A stretch of DNA of 64,000 nt from Litchfieldia alkalitelluris (GTDB lineage: Bacteria; Bacillota; Bacilli; Bacillales; Bacillaceae_L), in contig NZ_KV917374.1 of NCBI RefSeq assembly GCF_002019645.1, positions 647,452 through 711,451 on the forward strand, read 5' to 3'. Positions 41,602-50,916 of this stretch are shown one piece after another (position 1 is the stretch's first letter; every line of letters starts with the position of its first letter). The notes under the pieces are model-generated. The model made no database searches. It saw only the letters and a list, made by a program, of their open reading frames with translations, and was not told the origin of the DNA. Position numbers and translations under genes: made by a program.

Positions 41602-43416
41602 ATGTTTAAAAAACTCACATCAGTAGCTTTATCTGCGACATTACTAGGGACACTAGCATTTACTAGTGCTTCATCACAGCAAACACCAACAAATGTGTTA
41701 TCTACGGAAAAATATAATCTGACTCTTCCGGATTATGTAGGTGCAGCACCTGAGTTAGCTGAAAAAGCGAAAGAATTGGGCTTAGATTTATCGAAGGCTG
41801 ATCCTGCGGCAAAAATTGCAGAACAGAAGAATAATGGGGCGAAGTTTGAGCAAGCACCTGGAGATCGCGATACTTATCGAGAAGTAGAGGGAAATGTCCC
41901 TGTGCTTGTTATTTTAGCAAAATATAAAGATGGTGATGAGCCAATTGGTGACTTACCGGGACAAGTTCCAGCTAAATATTATGAAGATCTTATTTTCGGA
42001 ACGGAATATAACCCGTATGAACTGGACGAGTTCAAGCAGTATGCGGAATATAACGGGGTACCAGCACCTACTAATAAGACAATGCAAAATGTGTATAAGG
42101 AATCTAGTTATGGTACAGTGAATCTAGTCCGTAATGAAGATACCGAATTTGCATGGGTAGAGCTCCCGCATGGTGCATCTTATTACTTAGATCAGGAAGG
42201 TACATATGCTGAAAACGGTGAATATGTACTCGGGAATGCAAACGGTGATGCACACACAGGTGAATTTATTAGAGACTTATTAAAGGCTGCAGATGAGCAG
42301 GTTGATTTTGCAGCGTATGCTGAGGATGGAGAAGTTCCAAATATCTTTGTCGTACATGAAGGAACAGGTGCTGAATGGAGTAGAGATCCGGCACAATTTT
42401 GGTCACATAAGTGGAGCTTATTAAGTGCATTGTATTATGGGAAATATTATGAAACAGGCGTACCTGCGGATGTATATGAAGGAATGTCACAAGCGGACTG
42501 GATTAGTAAAACAGTTGCTGAAGATATGACTTATGACGGTGTATTAGTAAATAACTACAACATCCAACCAGCAATCGGTGGAAACGTAGCAGGATTCAAT
42601 GCTGCAACTGGTGGATATGACGAAGAGTCAGTTACAGGCCCATATCCAGCACAAACAGGTGTATATGCTCACGAATTTGGCCATGCATTAGGGTTGCCTG
42701 ACTTCTATGATACAGATTATTCATCAGAAGGTGTCGGAAACTACTCAATGATGTCTGGTGGATCATGGATGCGTTATCCAGATGCTGCAGCATACTCTGG
42801 GAACTCACCAACAAACTTTGATCCATATTCTAAAATCTTCTTAGGCTGGCTAGATCCAATTGAAGTCACTCCTGAAGATGGTGTTCAAGAGCTAACACTA
42901 GAACCTGTAAACGAGTCTAAGGATGTTGTTAAAATGGTTGTTCCAGGCTCGAACGGATCTGAATATTTCTTATTCGAGAATATTCAGCAAGAAGGATTTA
43001 ACGAAGGCTTAATTCGTCAAGGTGAAGACTCTCATGGATTGGTTGCTTGGCATGTGGATGAAAATATCATCGCAAATGAAGGTAGACCGAACAATGCTGA
43101 AAACTGGATGAACAAGCGATTCCAGTCAAATCAAACTGGAGATGTGAAACATTATGGCTTATCGGTCCTCCAAGCAGATGGTAACTATGATCTTGAAAAG
43201 TATGTGAACCGTGGAGACTCTGGTGACTTCTTCAAAACAGGAGACAAACTTACACCTAACTCTAAAAATGTTCACACAGGTTCCTACTATTTCTGGAAAG
43301 GCCATGGTTCAACACCAGCAGACTCTGGAATTCATGTGACCGATATTAAAGAAAATAGTGATGGATCAATCACTGCGAAGTTTTACTACAGCACTAATGA
43401 GGGAAAGAAAAGATAA
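41602..43416 (+). CDS. Secreted M6-family metalloprotease (immune inhibitor A-like)
   Basis: Exported zinc protease of 604 residues. The signal peptide is MFKKLTSVALSATLLGTLAF, with AGGAGG before the ATG. A propeptide-like region runs to about 110. The zinc motif is YAHEFGHALGLPDFYDTDY (HEFGH at 357-361), followed by a NYSMMSGGSW turn typical of M6 peptidases. The C-terminal part (LGWLDPIEV to FYYST) is beta-rich. InhA proteins are usually near 800 residues with a C-terminal jelly-roll domain, so this is a shorter M6 member. Likely degrades extracellular proteins. Confidence 0.9.
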   Translation: MFKKLTSVALSATLLGTLAFTSASSQQTPTNVLSTEKYNLTLPDYVGAAPELAEKAKELGLDLSKADPAAKIAEQKNNGAKFEQAPGDRDTYREVEGNVPVLVILAKYKDGDEPIGDLPGQVPAKYYEDLIFGTEYNPYELDEFKQYAEYNGVPAPTNKTMQNVYKESSYGTVNLVRNEDTEFAWVELPHGASYYLDQEGTYAENGEYVLGNANGDAHTGEFIRDLLKAADEQVDFAAYAEDGEVPNIFVVHEGTGAEWSRDPAQFWSHKWSLLSALYYGKYYETGVPADVYEGMSQADWISKTVAEDMTYDGVLVNNYNIQPAIGGNVAGFNAATGGYDEESVTGPYPAQTGVYAHEFGHALGLPDFYDTDYSSEGVGNYSMMSGGSWMRYPDAAAYSGNSPTNFDPYSKIFLGWLDPIEVTPEDGVQELTLEPVNESKDVVKMVVPGSNGSEYFLFENIQQEGFNEGLIRQGEDSHGLVAWHVDENIIANEGRPNNAENWMNKRFQSNQTGDVKHYGLSVLQADGNYDLEKYVNRGDSGDFFKTGDKLTPNSKNVHTGSYYFWKGHGSTPADSGIHVTDIKENSDGSITAKFYYSTNEGKKR

Positions 43417-43426
43417 AATAAAGAAA

Positions 43427-43460
43427 AAAAGCCGGGATGCGTTAAACTGGCTTGTTTTTC
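43427..43460 (+). terminator. Terminator after the M6 protease gene
   Basis: AAGCCGG pairs with CTGGCTT, followed by GTTTTTC. Confidence 0.65.
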
Positions 43461-43475
43461 TTTGTCAACCAACGT

Positions 43476-43615
43476 GAAGCAGCGGCGGTTTCTTCGCGGA
43501 CGGAAGCAGCGGGACGGTTCTTGTGCTTCCTTACTCGCACGGACGGAAGCAACGGGACGGTTCATGCGCTTCTTCGCTCGCACAGACGGGAGCACGAGAA
43601 CCGTCCCCATGCTTC
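43476..43615. repeat. GGGACGGTTCTCGTGCTTC repeat cluster
   Basis: Two direct units (about 43508 and 43555), an inverted unit (GCACGAGAACCGTCCCCATG near 43592) and spacers like TTCCTTACTCGCACGGACGG, forming overlapping hairpins. Short open frames through the cluster are by-products. Confidence 0.85.
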
Positions 43616-43650
43616 TTATGTCGAAAGAAGTTGGAAAATGTTGAAAGTTG

Positions 43651-43680
43651 TTGAGTGGGTAGAGATAGTGATAGTATAAT
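43651..43680 (+). promoter_or_regulatory. Promoter of the riboswitch transcript
   Basis: TTGAGT (43651-43656), 18 bases, TATAAT (43675-43680), about 20 bases before the aptamer. Confidence 0.6.
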
Positions 43681-43697
43681 TGAGCAATAAGAAAGAT

Positions 43698-43800
43698 GAA
43701 AAAGGCAAACTTATCGAAAGGTAAAGGACGCAAAGCCACGGGTCTAAAGTAGCTTTTTTACAATGATAGCCGGGTTGCCATAGAGCTATAGTTTATTTGG
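43698..43800 (+). promoter_or_regulatory. c-di-GMP-I (GEMM-I) riboswitch
   Basis: Aptamer pieces in order: AAAGGCAAACTTATC-GAAA-GGTAAAGGACGCAAAGCC (split here for length), then GGGTCTAAAGTAGC, then GATAGCCGGGTTGCC. The GAAA tetraloop and the GGACGCAAAGCC receptor are exact. Downstream, ATTTTTACA-AAGGAG-TGTAAAAAT (43808-43831) puts the Shine-Dalgarno site in a hairpin loop next to the TTG start, suggesting control of translation. Confidence 0.9.
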
Positions 43801-43830
43801 TAACTCGATTTTTACAAAGGAGTGTAAAAA

Positions 43831-44151
43831 TTGGGGAAAGAATTTAGAGATTTAAAATTGCAGCTTCAAAAGTTTGAGAAAATGCTAGCTGCACATGAAG
43901 ATAATGCAGAATCAATTTATTTCTATCGGAATTTTTTAAGACAGTTCTTGAGAACAAAAACAACCTCTCATTTTGTTTTACCTACAATTGAAATTATGAC
44001 AATCTTGCAACATGAGAAACCTGGCGTTTTTAAAGCGTTAAAACGACAGTCGAAAGGCGACTTTCAGTTAGAATTTATCACCGAACTATCGATGAACTAC
44101 ACTGATGCTAAACAAAAAATTGAACATATACTGAATAGTAGAAGTGCTTAA
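43831..44151 (+). CDS. 106-residue hypothetical protein under c-di-GMP riboswitch
   Basis: Soluble, mostly helical and basic protein. The start is TTG at 43831, since AAGGAG lies 8 bases before it and no ATG is near. It begins MGKEFRDLKLQLQKFEKMLA and includes NFLRQFLRTKTTSHFVLPTI and QHEKPGVFKALKRQSKG. No domain recognised. Being the first gene behind a c-di-GMP-I riboswitch, it is likely tied to the switch between motile and sessile life, or to surface or sporulation traits. It is followed 38 bases later by a second small gene. Confidence 0.75.
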   Translation: MGKEFRDLKLQLQKFEKMLAAHEDNAESIYFYRNFLRQFLRTKTTSHFVLPTIEIMTILQHEKPGVFKALKRQSKGDFQLEFITELSMNYTDAKQKIEHILNSRSA

Positions 44152-44189
44152 AACTCATACTTCTAGATGATCTATTAAAATGGGGAGGA

Positions 44190-44441
44190 GTGTTCAGTAA
44201 TTTGAAATCAGTATCGCTTTTATTGGATCAATGTCCAACGATTTCATATAAAATAAAGCTTAATAATAAAACATATTTGATTAACCGATCGAAAATGGAA
44301 GCCCTTTTTCAAGAGAGTCTAACTAATCGTGATATTTCTGAAATCAGGATCGGAATTGAAGAAATTAAAAGAAGAGAAGGGGATATTTCGAATTATCTTT
44401 ATCCTATTGTCATAGGGTTGATAGTGCAAAAATCGCAGTGA
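44190..44441 (+). CDS. Small hypothetical protein, second gene of the riboswitch unit
   Basis: A protein of 83 residues if read from GTG at 44190, or 79 from TTG at 44202, which has better spacing from GGGGAGG. The sequence SVSLLLDQCPTISYKIKLNN then KTYLINRSKMEALFQESLTN suggests a small alpha-beta fold. The last 15 residues are hydrophobic. No family recognised. Probably co-transcribed with the gene at 43831, and so under the same riboswitch. The nearest good terminator is at 44733. Confidence 0.6.
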   Translation: MFSNLKSVSLLLDQCPTISYKIKLNNKTYLINRSKMEALFQESLTNRDISEIRIGIEEIKRREGDISNYLYPIVIGLIVQKSQ

Positions 44442-44515
44442 ATTAACATTCCTTCCTCACTCGTAAAAACTGGGTAAAAGCCTCAGAAAAGCTTAATCTC
44501 TTCATAAATTCATCA

Positions 44516-44608
44516 TTAACCATTTACTCGATTAGAAGGGTAGTGTTTACTAAAGCCTGTTACTGTTGAAAGGTCTTTTTTATTCTTATGAACTAAGTAT
44601 AGTGGCAT
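44516..44608 (-). CDS. 30-residue candidate small protein
   Basis: ATG at 44606-44608 preceded by a perfect AGGAGG with ideal spacing opens a 30-codon frame ending TAA at 44516. The product is MPLYLVHKNKKDLSTVTGFS followed by KHYPSNRVNG. It is polar and basic, with no membrane segment. Ribosome-binding quality is the main support. Without it I would not call so short a frame. Confidence 0.4.
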   Translation of the reverse strand: MPLYLVHKNKKDLSTVTGFSKHYPSNRVNG

Positions 44609-44732
44609 CTTTTCCTCCTAAAATTAAAAGGTAGAACCCTGAAAAATAGTGTGTTTCACTATAAACTAGGTCAATTAGCAACAATCTTTCAGAATAGAGC
44701 CTTACTCTTACTAAAGACTATATTACGATAAA

Positions 44733-44763
44733 GAAGCTACATCAGGTGATGAAGCTTTTTTTA
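44733..44763 (+). terminator. Intrinsic terminator
   Basis: GAAGCTACATCA-GG-TGATGAAGCTTTTTTTA, a strong hairpin with U-tract. Confidence 0.75.
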
Positions 44764-44787
44764 TATTGGTGCTGGTTAAAGAGTCAA

Positions 44788-44828
44788 TGGAAGCGCGAGA
44801 ACCGTCCCCGTGCTCCCCCCGTGCTCCC
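44788..44828. repeat. GGGACGGTTCTCGTGCTTC repeat, inverted orientation
   Basis: GGAAGCGCGAGAACCGTCCC and a second CCCCGTGCTCCC. It forms the distal border of the EAL remnant. Confidence 0.85.
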
Positions 44829-45107
44829 ACCATTCTTTGTTTTGTATACAAACCTGTTTAATGATCCACTCACCGATTTCAATGATTACACGCTTTCCTC
44901 GGCTAACCTGTTGAATTTTTCTGGAAAAATCATTCCCAATTCAGGGTGATTCTAACGAAGTAACGCTTCTAACCCAACAATTTCTTCCGAACCAATTTTA
45001 AATTGAGGTTGGTAATGCAAAGTAAGCTCATCATTTTCTACCGCATTTCTCTGCTCAGTTTCTATCTTTAATTCCTCTCTCAAATGACTGAACATGTCAG
45101 ATTGGAA
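44828..45107 (-). pseudogene. EAL-domain fragment of a GGDEF-EAL gene
   Basis: On the minus strand the frame reads FQSDMFSHLREELKIETEQR, ENDELTLHYQPQFKIGSEE and IVGLEALLR, the start of an EAL (c-di-GMP phosphodiesterase) domain. Where LLRWNHPE is expected, TGG has become TAG. After NHPELGMIFPEKFNRLAEES a frameshift is needed to continue with VIIEIGEWIIKQVCIQNKEW. It then ends at the repeat at 44788. The partner GGDEF end is at 51059 on the other strand. Non-functional. Confidence 0.85.
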
Positions 45108-45116
45108 GATGATAAA

Positions 45117-45145
45117 AAGAAGCATGAAAACCGTCCCCATTGCTC
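45117..45145. repeat. GGGACGGTTCTCGTGCTTC repeat at the EAL fragment junction
   Basis: AGAAGCATGAAAACCGTCCC followed by CATTGCTC, touching the 5' end of the EAL remnant. The other half-gene at 51059-51160 ends at the same repeat in opposite orientation. Confidence 0.8.
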
Positions 45146-45342
45146 TATTCGATAACTTAAGAATGGAGGAGAGTGAATAGCTAAAACAATAGAAATGAGC
45201 TTTAAAGAGAAAGAAAGTAGGAAAACAGAGCAATCGTAAACTATAGTGTGGGGACTGTCCCCATATTTTCTGAAATATGGTAATATAAATGTTAAATAAT
45301 TATAATTTGATCTTATTTTTTTTCAGAAGAAAGGTGTAGTGT

Positions 45343-48300
45343 ATGACTTCTAAGCTTTTAGGTGTATCACCCGGCCCTTGGTTAGCAAAAGATTTAACAA
45401 TTATTGAAAATTCACTTGAGAAGAATGGGGCAGTGCTCCCGACTAGTAACCTTTCACCTGATTTTAATCGAGTGTTTCAATCCGTATATATGTATGATTT
45501 TTATGTTGAAAATGCAGGTGTTTCAAATGGAAATCACCAGATTGAACTTTTCTTGGCAACAGACATAGATTCTTCACCTAATGAACAGATCATTAAACAT
45601 TTGGGCTCCCAGACTATTAAGCTAAGAGGTTATATTTCGGCAGAAAACCAATTTTCAATACGTTTTATGAAGTTACTCCCAACGCCATTGGGATTTTCAA
45701 ATAATAGAAGAATAAAAAAGAAGATTATGTTTCAGAAAGTAAGATCACACCGAGAAAGATTGGCTCATGATCATTCAGAATTTATGAAAGAAATTGCCGC
45801 ATTACCCGTTGCTTTAGAGCAAAAGTTTAAGGTGGAAGAGCGGATTAAAAATTGGGAAATCTATCTAGAACTCATCGAGCGAAAGGCAAAAGAAAACTCA
45901 GCAGAAGTAAACTATACGAAGTATCGAATTCGTGAGGACATGAGATTTGTTGAATTTACGACAGGTCAGATACCGAAGACCTTGGAAAATGCAAGTGTGA
46001 AATGGATTGACCTAGATGAAAATGAAGATGATTACTCCTCTTCTCCGCTGGTTGGGGTCGTTGATCGAATCACCTCTGGTGGTGTGGTCGTCGAATTATT
46101 TGATGAATACTATGATGCCATCCTTGATCAGCGCTTTTCATTTACATCTAAAGGGCGTCTATTTATCTCTAACTTTGGTGAATTAGCTCAGGCTCACCGT
46201 CTACAAAAAGGTTTAAATGATTTGAAAAATGGTCGAGCGTTAAATCCACAATTAGAAAATATTTTATTTGATTACCAATCGATTACAGACACCATTTCAA
46301 CATCTGATGAGCCGATTGAAGTAACTGAATTTTTAAGTAATCAATTAAATGATTTTCAAAAGGAAGCAGTTGAAGGGGCACTAAGGTCTAATGATATATT
46401 TCTAATCCAAGGCCCTCCAGGTACGGGGAAAACAACAGTGATTGCTGAAATTTGCTATCAAAATGCGATAAGAGGGATGAGGACGTTAGTGGCGTCACAA
46501 TCTAACTTAGCGGTTGATAATGTGCTTTCAAAGCTTGCGAACCATCCGAAGATTAGAGCGTTAAGAAAAGGAAATATGAAAAGTATTGAGGTAGAAGGTC
46601 GAGCTTTCACTGAAAACGAAATTATTCAGACATGGCTCAAAAGCACTTCGACGTTATGTAATACAAAAATGGATGGTTACAAGAAAGATGATAAAGAAAA
46701 TGGACTTCATCAAGAACAATTACAAATATTAGTTAAGGAAAAGGAAAACATTTCTATCCTTGATAAGCAGATTAATCAACAGATGCAATTTTTACCTAGT
46801 TTAAATAGAAAGAAACAGCTAATCGAAACAAAATATAAAAAGATTTTAGACGAAAATGCAGAACGTCATACAAGGCTTAGAGCCCATAGTCAATATCTCA
46901 AGCAGATTGAAGAGTATATTGTGGGGTTAAGACAGGCTGATGTGACGATGGAAAAGGTAATTGGTCTTGTAAACTCAACTCAAAGTGGGCTTCAGCACCA
47001 AAAAGAGAAGATTGAAGAAATTCACTCTCCAGTTCCAGAAATTATTGAGTATAAAAAGGCGCTGAAGAAGGTCCAAATAGGAAAAAAAGAGCACAGCGAA
47101 CATAAAGAGTTACGTGAGCAAGCGGAGAGGTTGTTTTACGAAATTCAAAAAGAGGCAGAAGAAGCCAAGGTTTCTGTATTGTCCCAAACTCAAACTAAAA
47201 CTCAAACTGAAGTATCGGCCGAGAGAATTAATACTCTTTACAGAGAAGTGAATCGACTTTCGATTGATCGACCGAATTGGTTTGCGAAATTGTTTGGATT
47301 GGATAAATCTTGGAAAAAGAGATTACAAGATTTAACCCTTTCTATTTTTGAAGCGAAAGAAAATCTATTGAAACAAGAAGAAGTAAAGCAATCTACCCTG
47401 AGGCAATTAGAGCGGCAATTATCGGAACTAAAGGAAAAACTCCTCTGGGTGAAACCTTCTTTCTTGACTGAGTTGCAACTAGTGACATCAAAGTCGATGG
47501 ACTATTTTATCCAATCACATCGATTCATCAACGAAATCAGAATAGAATTTCGAAAATTACGGGGAGTCAATCGTGAATTTCGAAATGATGAGCTTGAAGA
47601 ACAGCTTCAAAAATTAGTTCATCATCTAAAGATAAACCAGGAGGCAATTGAGCGTTACGAAGGCGTTCAGCATGAGCCTAGTTTAACAGAATATGAAACA
47701 GCTTCTGGCAGAATAATGGACTTAATTAATCAAAGCTTTTCAAGTCTGCAACCATACCTACAGCAAACTCACCATCAAATTGAGAAATGGAAAGTGAGTG
47801 TAGTCAGTAAAATTCCTACGTATCAGGGAGAGCAAAGGAAGGTTCAAGAAAAGTACACAATCTTAGAGAAGGAAATTTCCAATACGAATGATTCAATCAA
47901 AGAGGTGAATGATGTTAATCATGAAATTGAGTTGATTGAGAAACAAGTACAGGACCTTGAGCAAAGTAAGTCGGAAAAGGAATTATTGATACCTGAAGAG
48001 TATCGAATCAAGAGTAATGAAGAGATCATTGAGGAAATCAAAGAAATTGAAGAACAACAAAAACTACTTGCAGTAAAGAAGGAGCTTTCACTTGACTGGA
48101 TTTCGAAACTTGAAAAACCAAGTCTTGGATTTTTAAACCAGTTGAAATCCATTTATATCGAAAATGCAAACGTCATTGGAATTACATGTGTTCAATCTGC
48201 TTCAAGGGTGTTTACGGAAGAGTATCCTGATTTTGATGCGGTCATTATTGATGAAGTCAGTAAAGCCACTCCGCCAGAACTATTACTACCTCTTTTAAAA

Positions 48301-49182
48301 GGAAAAAAAGCAATACTAGTAGGAGATCATAACCAATTACCTCCGATGATCGGTGATGAAACAATTAAAGAAGTTCTAGACGGGTTGGAAGACCTTGATA
48401 AGAATCGACGAAACGATTATAAGGATTATGTGAAAGAATCATTATTTGAAAAACTCTTCCACTCAGTAGCGAAGGAACACAAGTCAACCTTACGATATCA
48501 ATATCGTATGCATTCACATATTATGAATACTATCAATCAGTTTTATCAAGATGAATCAGGATTAGGTCTTCTTCCAGGGATTGAAAACGAAGACGAATCA
48601 AGGGCACACGGGTTATCAGGGAAATACGTGAAACCAGCGAATCATGTTCTTTGGCATGATGTTCCTCTTAGTAACTCATTCTATGAAAAACAAGGCAGAA
48701 ACGGTCGCAGTTATTATAATGAAGCAGAATTAGTTATTATTGAAAAAACACTCGCAGATATTAATGCAGCGATTGAAGAGATGAAACAAAATCATACCTT
48801 TCCACTGGATAAAAAGAAAGATATAGGGGTAATTAGTTTTTACGGAGAACAAGTGAAGCATCTTAGGTCGTTATTACCAGAAGACAAGTTTCCTAACCTA
48901 TCCTTGCGTATTGGGACAGTTGACCGTTTTCAAGGAATGGAACGAAGTATCATCATCGCAAGTTTTGTTCGAAACAATCCAAATGGAAAAATCGGATTTG
49001 CAGAGGATTTCCGAAGAATTAACGTTGCATTGTCCAGAGCAAAAGAACTCCTAATCATAACAGGGTGTAGTACATTGTTTACAAGTGCATCACCACTTTA
49101 CCAAAATGTCCTCTTTGAAGTGGCGAAGGTGGATGGATATAACCCAAATATCATCCATGAAATAGGACAAGACATGCAATGA
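45343..49182 (+). CDS. SF1 (Upf1/Dna2-like) helicase with long coiled-coil insert
   Basis: ATP-dependent helicase of 1279 residues. AAAGGTG precedes the ATG. Motifs: Q-like FLSNQLNDFQKEAVEGAL, Walker A QGPPGTGKTTVIAEI (357-365), Walker B VIIDEVSKATPPELL (Asp970-Glu971), GDHNQLPPM, RYQYRMH, GTVDRFQGMERS and RRINVALSRAKELLII. About 560 residues between Walker A and B are mostly coiled coil (about 450-900), a plan seen in several defence-linked SF1 helicases. The N-terminal 300 residues are unassigned. It forms a two-gene operon with a PLD-family protein 31 bases downstream. DNA or RNA substrate is unknown. Confidence 0.88.
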   Translation: MTSKLLGVSPGPWLAKDLTIIENSLEKNGAVLPTSNLSPDFNRVFQSVYMYDFYVENAGVSNGNHQIELFLATDIDSSPNEQIIKHLGSQTIKLRGYISAENQFSIRFMKLLPTPLGFSNNRRIKKKIMFQKVRSHRERLAHDHSEFMKEIAALPVALEQKFKVEERIKNWEIYLELIERKAKENSAEVNYTKYRIREDMRFVEFTTGQIPKTLENASVKWIDLDENEDDYSSSPLVGVVDRITSGGVVVELFDEYYDAILDQRFSFTSKGRLFISNFGELAQAHRLQKGLNDLKNGRALNPQLENILFDYQSITDTISTSDEPIEVTEFLSNQLNDFQKEAVEGALRSNDIFLIQGPPGTGKTTVIAEICYQNAIRGMRTLVASQSNLAVDNVLSKLANHPKIRALRKGNMKSIEVEGRAFTENEIIQTWLKSTSTLCNTKMDGYKKDDKENGLHQEQLQILVKEKENISILDKQINQQMQFLPSLNRKKQLIETKYKKILDENAERHTRLRAHSQYLKQIEEYIVGLRQADVTMEKVIGLVNSTQSGLQHQKEKIEEIHSPVPEIIEYKKALKKVQIGKKEHSEHKELREQAERLFYEIQKEAEEAKVSVLSQTQTKTQTEVSAERINTLYREVNRLSIDRPNWFAKLFGLDKSWKKRLQDLTLSIFEAKENLLKQEEVKQSTLRQLERQLSELKEKLLWVKPSFLTELQLVTSKSMDYFIQSHRFINEIRIEFRKLRGVNREFRNDELEEQLQKLVHHLKINQEAIERYEGVQHEPSLTEYETASGRIMDLINQSFSSLQPYLQQTHHQIEKWKVSVVSKIPTYQGEQRKVQEKYTILEKEISNTNDSIKEVNDVNHEIELIEKQVQDLEQSKSEKELLIPEEYRIKSNEEIIEEIKEIEEQQKLLAVKKELSLDWISKLEKPSLGFLNQLKSIYIENANVIGITCVQSASRVFTEEYPDFDAVIIDEVSKATPPELLLPLLKGKKAILVGDHNQLPPMIGDETIKEVLDGLEDLDKNRRNDYKDYVKESLFEKLFHSVAKEHKSTLRYQYRMHSHIMNTINQFYQDESGLGLLPGIENEDESRAHGLSGKYVKPANHVLWHDVPLSNSFYEKQGRNGRSYYNEAELVIIEKTLADINAAIEEMKQNHTFPLDKKKDIGVISFYGEQVKHLRSLLPEDKFPNLSLRIGTVDRFQGMERSIIIASFVRNNPNGKIGFAEDFRRINVALSRAKELLIITGCSTLFTSASPLYQNVLFEVAKVDGYNPNIIHEIGQDMQ

Positions 49183-49213
49183 AATTAAACAATCATAGAG
49201 GAAGCGATAATCA

Positions 49214-50902
49214 ATGTTGTGGTTAGAGGAGTACCCCATACAAAAGACAGATAAAATTGCAGAAAAAATTCAATCTGAAATGCCTGGTTTAGAGATACTT
49301 GAAATAAAAGAATGGTTCTTACCAGTTTATGATTCCTCCGTAGATGTATACGTGAGCCAATTTCGTAAATTAAATATCATTGAGGAATTTATTTTAAGGC
49401 TCCTAGAAAAGAACATTAAGGAATTCGGAAATGAAGAAACCATACAAGAAATCCTTCAATTGGATGCAATGTTTATTTCTCCCTATTTGAATGATATGTT
49501 GGCGAAACAACTTATCGATCGAGAGCAAGGCTATTTAAAGCTCACTGAAAAAGGGGGAAAAGCGCATAAAGAGGGATTATTACCAATTAATACATTACCT
49601 GAAACTGTTAACTGCTTTTATGACCCTTATTTTAAAAGCTATTACGATTATGCGATACCACTTTCGACTTATCCGACAATTACCGAGCAATTTAGATATT
49701 CTAAGGAATATGATCATCATGAAGTCCCAATTGCGCCAACGCCAAAAGAGATTAGTGATATTGCCAGTGAGCAAGGAAAGGTACTTGAGACTCAAGAGCT
49801 GGGAAGAAAGATTTTATCAATATCTTCCCCAGTTATAGCACCTGATTATAATAAGGCTGCATTTTACGGGGAAATCTGGTGCTTTGATCCAGTAGATCAA
49901 CAAGTTTTTTGCAGGGTATGGAACTTTCAGACACAATCTTATTCGAATGAGATTCAACAAATCCTGACTGAAGAAGATCGAGATAAATACTTAAAGATGG
50001 TTATAACTAAAGAAGAAGTGGAAAGAAAGACGTATAAAGAAAACGTAAAAAAAGTCCTTGTTCAGAATCGAAATCAAACAGATAAGAATAATATGAAAAA
50101 AGAGGTTGAAATTTTACGGGGGCATAAAATTCGCGAAGAATTTCTAAATGCCATTGACAGTACAAATAAGAAGTTAATAATCATTAGTCCTTGGATTTCA
50201 GATAAAGTTGTGGATAATGAAATGATTAACAAATTGAAAAGAATTGCCAAAAAAAATGGAGTCATCTATATTGGATGGGGTATTGCGAAGGAAAGGGATA
50301 AAGAGGATAGACTTCCTCCTCAGCATTTAATTGATACATTGAAAGGAATTAAGAACTCAAAAGGACAACCAGCTATATATATCCATTGGATAGGTAATCA
50401 TCATAATAAAGAGGTAGTCGTTGATGATTATGTTCATTTCCTAGGTTCCTTCAATTGGCTATCCTATCGTGGGGACTATAGTCTTCGAAATGAGTCAGTA
50501 ACCAAGGTAAGTAACAAAGAAATTGTACAAGAAGAGCTAACAAACCTAGAAAACTTATTTATAAATAGGATAAAAAGTAGGCTTTCCATTATGAGTTTAG
50601 AAGAGAAAGTATTATCCATCTATGAATTAATGTTTTTATCCACCTATAAAGAAACAGAAGTAGGATTAATGGATTCGTTACTCAAAGAAACATTTTTGGA
50701 AATGAATGATGAGAATTTGTATCAACTATGTTCTTTTATAGTGGAAGAAAATGGTGAAATTCCAACGTTACCAATTGTTCTTAGCTATTTGAATTCGAAT
50801 TTAAAAGATGAGAAAAAGCTAAAAAAACTAATGAAAAGGGTAAAGAAATTACATCCGGATTTGCATGGCAATATTTCAAATTGGATAAATGAAAAAAGGT
50901 AG
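49214..50902 (+). CDS. Phospholipase D-family (HKD) protein with winged-helix N-terminus
   Basis: A 562-residue protein with GAGGAAGCG before the ATG. One HKD motif is visible: HHNKEVVVDDYVHFLGSFNW (His397, Lys399, Asp404, then GSxN). The preceding IIISPWISDKVVDNEMINKL is the typical PLD-like strand region. One motif per chain suggests a dimeric nuclease. Residues 60-125 (FILRLLEKNIKEFGNEETIQ, LKLTEKGGKAHKEG) look like a winged helix. Paired with an SF1 helicase, a role as nuclease in a restriction or defence complex is plausible. This is inferred from the pairing. Confidence 0.82.
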   Translation: MLWLEEYPIQKTDKIAEKIQSEMPGLEILEIKEWFLPVYDSSVDVYVSQFRKLNIIEEFILRLLEKNIKEFGNEETIQEILQLDAMFISPYLNDMLAKQLIDREQGYLKLTEKGGKAHKEGLLPINTLPETVNCFYDPYFKSYYDYAIPLSTYPTITEQFRYSKEYDHHEVPIAPTPKEISDIASEQGKVLETQELGRKILSISSPVIAPDYNKAAFYGEIWCFDPVDQQVFCRVWNFQTQSYSNEIQQILTEEDRDKYLKMVITKEEVERKTYKENVKKVLVQNRNQTDKNNMKKEVEILRGHKIREEFLNAIDSTNKKLIIISPWISDKVVDNEMINKLKRIAKKNGVIYIGWGIAKERDKEDRLPPQHLIDTLKGIKNSKGQPAIYIHWIGNHHNKEVVVDDYVHFLGSFNWLSYRGDYSLRNESVTKVSNKEIVQEELTNLENLFINRIKSRLSIMSLEEKVLSIYELMFLSTYKETEVGLMDSLLKETFLEMNDENLYQLCSFIVEENGEIPTLPIVLSYLNSNLKDEKKLKKLMKRVKKLHPDLHGNISNWINEKR

Positions 50903-50916
50903 CACCTCATCTTGGG

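Noticed and set aside
43452-43739. Overlapping frames on both strands with repeated RTEATGRF-like products
   Set aside because: They are translations of the GGGACGGTTCTCGTGCTTC repeat cluster.
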